DNA of 6,085 nt from Verrucomicrobiota bacterium (GTDB taxonomy: Bacteria; Verrucomicrobiota; Verrucomicrobiia; Limisphaerales; UBA9464): NCBI GenBank assembly GCA_025354845.1, contig JANXMD010000663.1, positions 1-6,085 of the forward strand, read 5' to 3'. The notes under the pieces are model-generated. The model saw nothing but the letters and a program-made list of their open reading frames with translations, was not told where the DNA came from and did no database searches. A program made the position numbers and the translations under genes. Within the stretch, counting starts at the first letter, position 1. Every line of letters starts with the position of its first letter. Below, one piece after another: positions 1 through 3,318 of the stretch.

Positions 1-2
1 GC

Positions 3-1271
3 CTCGCCGACTACACCGCCCGCACCTATCGCTGCAAGCCGCCCGAGCCCCCAAAGAAACTGCCCGTCGGACACCCCATCCCGCTTCAAGCCGGCGGTGC
101 GACACCCCTCCGTTACTGCATTTACATTGTGAAAGAGAACCGCACGTACGACCAGGTGCTGGGCGACCTGAAGCAGGGCAATGGCGATCCCAGCCTGTGC
201 CTCTTCCCGGAGCGCGTGACGCCGAATCATCACCAACTCGCCCGGGAGTTCGTGCTCCTCGACAATTTCTACGCCGAAAGCGAGGTCAGCGCCGACGGTC
301 ACGAATGGTCGATGGGCGCCTACGCCACCGACTTCGTGGAAAAGATGTGGCCGCTGAGCTACGGCCACAACGCCGCCCGCAAGTACACCTACCCCGCGGA
401 AGGCCGTTTCAAGATCGCCGAACCCGCCGGCGGCTACCTCTGGGACCGCGCCCGCAAGGCCGGCGTGAGCTACCGCAGCTACGGGGAATTCGTGAACAAC
501 GGCAAAACCACGAATGATCCCGCAACCACCCTCGTGTCCGCGCTGAAAGGCCACTTCGACCCCGGATTTCATAGCTTCGACATGGACTACCCCGACCAGT
601 CGCGCGCCGACCGCTTCCTCGCCGAGCTCAGGCGCTACGAACGCGACGGCGACATGCCGCGACTCCAGATTGTTCGACTTCCCAACGACCACACCGCAGG
701 CACCAGCGCTGGCAAGCTCACCCCCTCTGCCTACGTCGCCGACAACGACCTCGCCCTCGGCCGCGTGATCGAAGGGATCAGCCACTCCAAGTTCTGGTCG
801 CAGACCGCGGTGTTCGTGGTCGAGGACGACGCCCAAAACGGCGCCGACCACGTCGACGCCCACCGCACCCTGGCGTACGTCATCAGCCCCTATGTGCGTC
901 GCGGCACGGTCGATTCCACGCTCTATTCCACCACCAGCATGCTCCGCACCATGGAGCTGATTCTTGGACTGCAGCCAATGAGCCAGTTCGACGCCGCGGC
1001 CATGCCCATGTTCGCGAGCTTCGGTCCGGAGGCGACCCCGAAGCCCTACGTCGCACGTCCGGCGCAAATCAGTCTTTCGGAAAAGAATCAGCCCAATGCT
1101 TGGGGCCAAAAGCTGTCGGCCAAAATGGACTTCAAGAAAGAGGATGCCGCGGACGATCTGTTGTTGAACGAGATCATTTGGCGCTCCATCCGCGGCGCAA
1201 ACTCCCCCGCCCCGGCCCCAGTCCACGCCGCCTTCGTCCGCCGTGCCGCCAAGGACGACGACGACGACTAA
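3..1271 (+). CDS. Alkaline phosphatase-fold phosphoesterase, C-terminal part (5' end outside window)
   Basis: The frame is open from the first bases of the window (first whole codon at base 3) to TAA at 1269-1271, giving 422 visible residues. A GTG at 129 lies inside the conserved core and is not the start. Visible motifs fit the phosphoesterase/phospholipase-C branch of the alkaline phosphatase superfamily. KENRTYDQVLGD (bases 132-167) contains the E-N-x-T-[FY]-D block whose Thr is the expected nucleophile. SADGHEW lies at about 288-308. FVVEDDAQNGADHVDAHR (813-866) supplies the Asp/His metal ligands. These proteins hydrolyse phosphate esters; the substrate here is unknown. The best match I recognise is the 'bifunctional YncE / alkaline phosphatase family' architecture, in which a YVTN beta-propeller precedes this domain; that part would lie upstream and cannot be seen. 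The protein ends in Lys followed by five Asp, encoded by (GAC)5. Family assignment is firm, the fused architecture is inferred. Confidence 0.88.
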   Translation, partial: LADYTARTYRCKPPEPPKKLPVGHPIPLQAGGATPLRYCIYIVKENRTYDQVLGDLKQGNGDPSLCLFPERVTPNHHQLAREFVLLDNFYAESEVSADGHEWSMGAYATDFVEKMWPLSYGHNAARKYTYPAEGRFKIAEPAGGYLWDRARKAGVSYRSYGEFVNNGKTTNDPATTLVSALKGHFDPGFHSFDMDYPDQSRADRFLAELRRYERDGDMPRLQIVRLPNDHTAGTSAGKLTPSAYVADNDLALGRVIEGISHSKFWSQTAVFVVEDDAQNGADHVDAHRTLAYVISPYVRRGTVDSTLYSTTSMLRTMELILGLQPMSQFDAAAMPMFASFGPEATPKPYVARPAQISLSEKNQPNAWGQKLSAKMDFKKEDAADDLLLNEIIWRSIRGANSPAPAPVHAAFVRRAAKDDDDD

Positions 1272-1283
1272 GAAGCATTTCTC

Positions 1284-1336
1284 CCGGTAGCGCGAGGCTC
1301 TGCCGAGCGAGGCGTGTAGAAGGCAGGTGGGACGCC
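1284..1336 (+). repeat. 53-bp intergenic direct repeat, copy 1
   Basis: This unit and the one at 1408-1460 are identical over their first 26 bases (beginning CCGGTAGCGCGAGG) and by my alignment match at 45 of 53 positions with no gaps. Most differences are transitions. The core contains GCTC-TGCC-GAGC, a short dyad. The copy starts 12 bp after the phosphoesterase stop codon. The element is non-coding and of unknown function. It may be a dispersed genomic repeat or could act at the 3' end of the upstream transcript. Confidence 0.75.
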
Positions 1337-1366
1337 ACGAGGCGAATTGAAGCGCGTCCGTTCACC

Positions 1367-1392
1367 CGGCTCACCAGGAGGTTCGCCCTACC
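1367..1392 (-). repeat. Diverged inverted relative of the flanking direct repeats
   Basis: On the minus strand this stretch begins GGTAGGGCGAACCTCC and ends GAGCCG. It shares the GGTAG-n-GCGA-nn-CTC ... GAGC framework of the units at 1284 and 1408, with one gap and roughly 16 of 25 matching positions. Because it is inverted and sits between two direct copies, the cluster could form alternative stem-loops. The relationship is a pattern judgement and less certain than that of the two direct copies. Confidence 0.45.
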
Positions 1393-1407
1393 ACTAGCGC
1401 CCCGCAT

Positions 1408-1460
1408 CCGGTAGCGCGAGGCTCTGCCGAGCGGGGTGCGTAGACGGCGGGTAGCACGTC
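1408..1460 (+). repeat. 53-bp intergenic direct repeat, copy 2
   Basis: Second copy of the unit at 1284-1336, 124 bp further on. The first 26 bases are identical and 19 of the next 27 agree. Divergence is confined to the distal half, which suggests that the proximal half with the GCTC/GAGC dyad is the conserved part. It is followed at once by a different hairpin-like element. Confidence 0.75.
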
Positions 1461-1464
1461 CATG

Positions 1465-1498
1465 TGGAGTGCGGCGGGAAGCAAAGCGCCACGACGCT
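1465..1498. repeat. GC-rich hairpin-like intergenic element
   Basis: TGGAGTGCGGCGGGAAGC followed by AAAGCGCCACGACGCT. GGCG at about 1473-1476 can pair with CGCC at about 1487-1490, and neighbouring GT/AC can extend the stem across a bulge. From memory this resembles a module that recurs in verrucomicrobial intergenic DNA; that is recollection, not a search result. It sits in the gap between the convergent phosphoesterase and RES toxin genes, where it could act as a 3' structure. It lacks a U-tract, so I do not call a terminator. Confidence 0.45.
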
Positions 1499-1504
1499 AT
1501 CCGC

Positions 1505-1538
1505 CTCTTCAACCCTCCATCATTTCAACTCTTCAACC
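1505..1538 (+). repeat. Short spaced direct repeat CTCTTCAACC
   Basis: CTCTTCAACC occurs at 1505-1514 and again at 1529-1538. The spacer contains a partial third match (ATTTCAAC). It is a pyrimidine-rich, low-complexity stretch about 40 bp beyond the stop codon of the minus-strand RES toxin gene. No function can be assigned from sequence. Confidence 0.5.
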
Positions 1539-1574
1539 TGCTATGCCTCCCTCCATGCCTTCGCGTCTGGGGCC

Positions 1575-2027
1575 CTACCTAAGCCGCGGGTCGAACGCAA
1601 ACGACTCCGGCGTTCCGATGCGGAGCCTCGAAAAATCCGGATGCCTCGGGTTCAGCAGGTAATTCCGTTCGCCAGGCACGATTACGGAAGGCACGGACCA
1701 CACGACGGCAGCCGCACGATCGACCCATGCATCGCCCAATCGTTGGGTCGAGAACGCCGGTGGTCGTGTAGCCCAGTCGGTGGGCAAGTCCGCTTCCGGG
1801 AGCACCTCCAACTGGTCCGCATCCAAATCAACCGGGATCGCCACGTAGCGGAGCGGCATCAACGGATTGAGGTGGACGAGCGTCTCCAAAGCCGCGAGGG
1901 ACAGCGAACCGCTCGCATAGACCATCCGGATTCCCCGAGAATTCCAACGTCCGCCGAAGCGCGCTGCCCCCTCACCCGAAAAGGCGGTGATCGCATGACG
2001 TTCCCGAACCAGTCGCCAGACACGCAT
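1575..2027 (-). CDS. RES-domain toxin of an Xre-RES toxin-antitoxin pair
   Basis: A 150-residue protein with the full RES domain. Toxins of this family deplete cellular NAD+ and arrest growth until neutralised by the partner antitoxin; that activity is family knowledge, not shown here. The three defining residues are present: Arg27 in FGGRWNSRG, Glu48 in SLAALETLVHL, and Ser114 in WSVPSVIVPGERNYLLNP. Tyr37, in the strand after the Arg motif, is also at the usual place. The C-terminal NPRHPDFSRLRI is typical. The length is normal for the family (about 150-160). The ATG start has a good GAGGGA site five bases upstream and lies 14 bp after the antitoxin stop, so the two genes are almost certainly cotranscribed and probably translationally linked. 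The protein appears intact, with no frameshift or lost catalytic residue. Confidence 0.93.
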   Translation of the reverse strand: MRVWRLVRERHAITAFSGEGAARFGGRWNSRGIRMVYASGSLSLAALETLVHLNPLMPLRYVAIPVDLDADQLEVLPEADLPTDWATRPPAFSTQRLGDAWVDRAAAVVWSVPSVIVPGERNYLLNPRHPDFSRLRIGTPESFAFDPRLR

Positions 2028-2041
2028 GGGCGTCCCTCGGC
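2028..2041 (-). promoter_or_regulatory. Ribosome binding site of the RES toxin in the antitoxin-toxin gap
   Basis: The whole 14-bp gap reads GCCGAGGGACGCCC on the minus strand. GAGGGA (2038-2033) is five bases from the ATG. This is a better Shine-Dalgarno than anything before the antitoxin gene, and it fixes the toxin start at 2027. Confidence 0.7.
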
Positions 2042-2563
2042 TCAGGAATAAACCCCAAACTCAATCCGCCCCAGGAGATCCTCCACCTCCCGCGCGCCCA
2101 CTTCGGTCTCGGCATATTCCAGGGGGACGGCGCCCTCGATCCCAAGCTGCGGGGCGTTGAGCCACAACCGGCCGTTGGGAAGGGATTCAAACACCTCGGT
2201 AGCGCGCCCTAGCAGGCGCGCAAACCGCACCACACGATCCGATTCCGCCGGATCAAGCCGCCCGGAAACCAGTCGCCGATGCAGGGTCGCCCGGGAAATC
2301 CCCAGCAGGGGGGCCAAACGCTCCATCGGGACATCCAACGCATGGCGCAACGCCTCCAATTCCCGCACCGGCAGACCCGCCTTCAGTCGCGGAATCCACT
2401 CGGCCGCATTGGCACCCCCGCCTTCCGCCCAAGTCACCGCCAAACGGGTGCCTCGCGCCGGCTCCTCCCGAAGCATTCCCACCGCCGACGTCTCCAAAGG
2501 CTCCACCGCCAACACGATTTGAGCCTTCTTTCCCCGCACCCGCCGCCCTTCCTTCCGTCTCAT
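2042..2563 (-). CDS. Xre/MbcA/ParS-type (DUF2384) antitoxin
   Basis: A 173-residue protein that should bind and inhibit the RES toxin and repress its own operon. Residues 1-13 are rich in Lys/Arg. Residues about 64-118 form an Xre-like helix-turn-helix region, with LAPLLGISRATLHRRL (83-98) as the recognition part. Residues about 120-173 match the MbcA/ParS/Xre toxin-binding domain: VFESLPNGRLWLNAPQLGI, then GAVPLEYAETEVGAREVEDLL, ending in GRIEFGVYS, the characteristic C-terminus whose tail contacts the RES active site in known complexes. The length is slightly above the usual 140-160 because of the basic N-terminus. It is the first gene of the operon, antitoxin before toxin, as is usual. No Shine-Dalgarno precedes the ATG; the predicted transcript start is only a few bases upstream, so translation may be leaderless. 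The identity is secure, the start a little less so. Confidence 0.92.
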   Translation of the reverse strand: MRRKEGRRVRGKKAQIVLAVEPLETSAVGMLREEPARGTRLAVTWAEGGGANAAEWIPRLKAGLPVRELEALRHALDVPMERLAPLLGISRATLHRRLVSGRLDPAESDRVVRFARLLGRATEVFESLPNGRLWLNAPQLGIEGAVPLEYAETEVGAREVEDLLGRIEFGVYS

Positions 2564-2592
2564 ATGGTATTTTTATTAGTCTCACATAAGAC
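2557..2592. promoter_or_regulatory. Candidate operator for antitoxin autoregulation
   Basis: On the plus strand, GTCTCA-CA-TAAGAC (2579-2592) is an imperfect dyad with 5 of 6 arm pairs matching. It lies within the 17-bp promoter spacer and directly abuts the -10. A further half-site GTCTCATA (2557-2564) repeats GTCTCACA (2579-2586) at a 22-bp offset, about two helical turns, and overlaps the antitoxin start codon. Xre-type antitoxins commonly repress through such repeats over the promoter. The binding is inferred. Confidence 0.5.
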
Positions 2593-2601
2593 ACTCGTCA
2601 A
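2572..2601 (-). promoter_or_regulatory. Predicted sigma70-type promoter of the antitoxin-toxin operon
   Basis: On the minus strand TTGACG (2601-2596) is a 5/6 match to the -35 consensus. After 17-18 bases follows TAATAAA (2578-2572), an AT-rich -10 candidate, where AATAAA matches TATAAT at 4 of 6 positions. The AT-rich run stands out against GC-rich surroundings. Expected transcription start is about 2565-2566, two or three bases before the antitoxin ATG. The -35 is convincing, the exact -10 register is not. Confidence 0.6.
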
Positions 2602-2611
2602 CCGCAATTTC

Positions 2612-2694
2612 GGACCTTGGACCTTGGACCTTGGACTTTGGACCTTGGACTTTGGACTTTGGACTTTGGACTCAGGACGCGGAACGCGGAACGC
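2612..2694. repeat. Heptamer tandem array with two unit types
   Basis: Eight perfect-phase 7-bp units run from 2612 to 2667 in the order GGACCTT x3, GGACTTT, GGACCTT, GGACTTT x3. One degenerate unit follows (GGACTCA, 2668-2674), then a 6-bp GGACGC, then GGAACGC twice (2681-2694). All units keep the GGA start. The array lies between the end of the DUF3024 gene and the promoter of the toxin-antitoxin operon. Three heptamers make 21 bp, so each frame reads the same seven-residue cycle without stops, which explains the open but meaningless frames across it. Confidence 0.9.
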
Positions 2695-2713
2695 GGCACT
2701 TCCCGCGAATCGC

Positions 2714-3064
2714 TCACCCAAAAAAACAGGAATAGGCGTCCGCATGGATGACCTGGAGCGCAAAGGTCAGCGAAGGCGCCTCGCGGCAAGGCTCGTAGCG
2801 GTACCAGTCCCCATTCGCACGCTTCCAGAAGATCCGCCAGAGGCCACTGGTCCGAACATACTGCACTTTCGCGATGGGCTCCTCGGAGTGGGCCCCGGGA
2901 CGAACAAAGGACGGACGGACAAAGAAGAGCTCAATGGACTGACCCGAAATCCTCTGGCCCTCGCGCACCTGGTCACGCAACTGCAAGGGCGGGCGGCGCC
3001 GGGACCAGAAGACCTCCTCCAGGACTCTCAAATGCTCAGCGAGTTCGAATTCGGTAAACGCCAC
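2714..3064 (-). CDS. DUF3024 domain-containing protein
   Basis: A 116-residue protein of the uncharacterised DUF3024 family, full length. Recognisable features are the N-terminal FTEFELAEHLRVLEEVFWSRR (residues 3-23), the RPPLQLRDQVR block (24-34) and the strand GQSIELFFVRP (41-51). Then come PIAKVQYVRTSGLWRIFWKRANGDWYRYEP (63-92), rich in aromatic and basic residues, and the terminal DAYSCFFG, which matches the family's usual ending in FG. No signal peptide or membrane segment is seen, so it should be cytoplasmic. The start is GTG at 3064: an in-frame TGA lies 18 bases upstream with no other usual start between them, and the MAFTEFEL beginning is what family members show. No clear Shine-Dalgarno precedes it. 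Function is unknown. It points in the same direction as the toxin-antitoxin operon but is separated from it by 150 bp containing a repeat array and a separate promoter, so I do not place it in that operon. Confidence 0.87.
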   Translation of the reverse strand: MAFTEFELAEHLRVLEEVFWSRRRPPLQLRDQVREGQRISGQSIELFFVRPSFVRPGAHSEEPIAKVQYVRTSGLWRIFWKRANGDWYRYEPCREAPSLTFALQVIHADAYSCFFG

Positions 3065-3121
3065 GGTCAGGTTATTGGGGGGTCAGAGTCACAGCCGGTC
3101 GGCCAGCTGGAAATCACGGAA

Positions 3122-3151
3122 CGCAGGCTAAACGCCGGCCTTTACCCTGCG
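3122..3151. repeat. 30-bp near-perfect palindrome in the divergent intergenic region
   Basis: The left arm is CGCAGGCTAAACGCC and the right arm GGCCTTTACCCTGCG. Thirteen of fifteen pairs match with no spacer; the only mismatches are two C-C pairs (3128/3145 and 3133/3140). It begins 58 bp upstream of the minus-strand DUF3024 gene and 168 bp before the plus-strand repeat-protein gene. It could be a regulator binding site for one or both genes, a cruciform-forming sequence, or a dispersed palindromic repeat. There is no T-tract, and its position upstream of both starts argues against a terminator. Confidence 0.8.
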
Positions 3152-3205
3152 ATCATCGGGAGACCAATATCGCGATGCCCTACACGAAGGCCATCTGATT
3201 TCACA

Positions 3206-3220
3206 GATCCTCGGCGGATC
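3206..3220. repeat. Short inverted repeat GATCC-TCGGC-GGATC
   Basis: Perfect 5-bp arms around a 5-bp loop, about 100 bp before the start of the repeat-protein gene. Short enough to occur by chance. Otherwise I see no convincing promoter or RNA gene in the 254 bp between 3065 and 3318 apart from the larger palindrome at 3122. Confidence 0.35.
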
Positions 3221-3318
3221 GCGAATCACCGCAGTAACTCGAATCGGCTTTTGGCGTAACGGTCTCGAGCAGCGGACTCTCGATTGAAGTTCTGAACCAA
3301 GGCGAAACGATCACTCCA

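Noticed and set aside
1251..1268. C-terminal KDDDDD resembling an enterokinase site or affinity-tag remnant
   Set aside because: The enterokinase site is DDDDK, the reverse order. The run is native-looking at the end of a genomic gene with no vector sequence nearby.
1284..1460. Possible CRISPR-like direct repeats
   Set aside because: Only two direct copies, diverged in the second half, with a 71-bp gap holding an inverted relative. There is no regular spacer array and no cas gene.
1464..2051. 195-codon plus-strand open frame across the RES gene
   Set aside because: It is antisense to a well-conserved RES domain, starts in an intergenic repeat, and has no recognisable domain.
2253..2594. 113-codon glycine-rich minus-strand frame overlapping the antitoxin gene
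   Set aside because: It is another frame of the DUF2384 antitoxin gene. Its Gly/Ala richness is what GC-rich codons give out of frame.
2612..2694. Heptamer array as iterons of a replication origin
   Set aside because: There is no replication initiator gene, no DnaA boxes that I can recognise, and the unit is shorter than usual plasmid iterons.
3160..3185. TTGGTC-17 bp-TAAAGG as a promoter for the DUF3024 gene
   Set aside because: The -10 matches consensus at only three of six positions, and its TAAAGG overlaps the 30-bp palindrome. Too weak to call.
2279..3259. 326-codon plus-strand frame containing WTLDFGLWTLD repeats
   Set aside because: The repeats are a translation of the heptamer array, which is stop-free in every frame. 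The rest is antisense to the antitoxin and DUF3024 genes.
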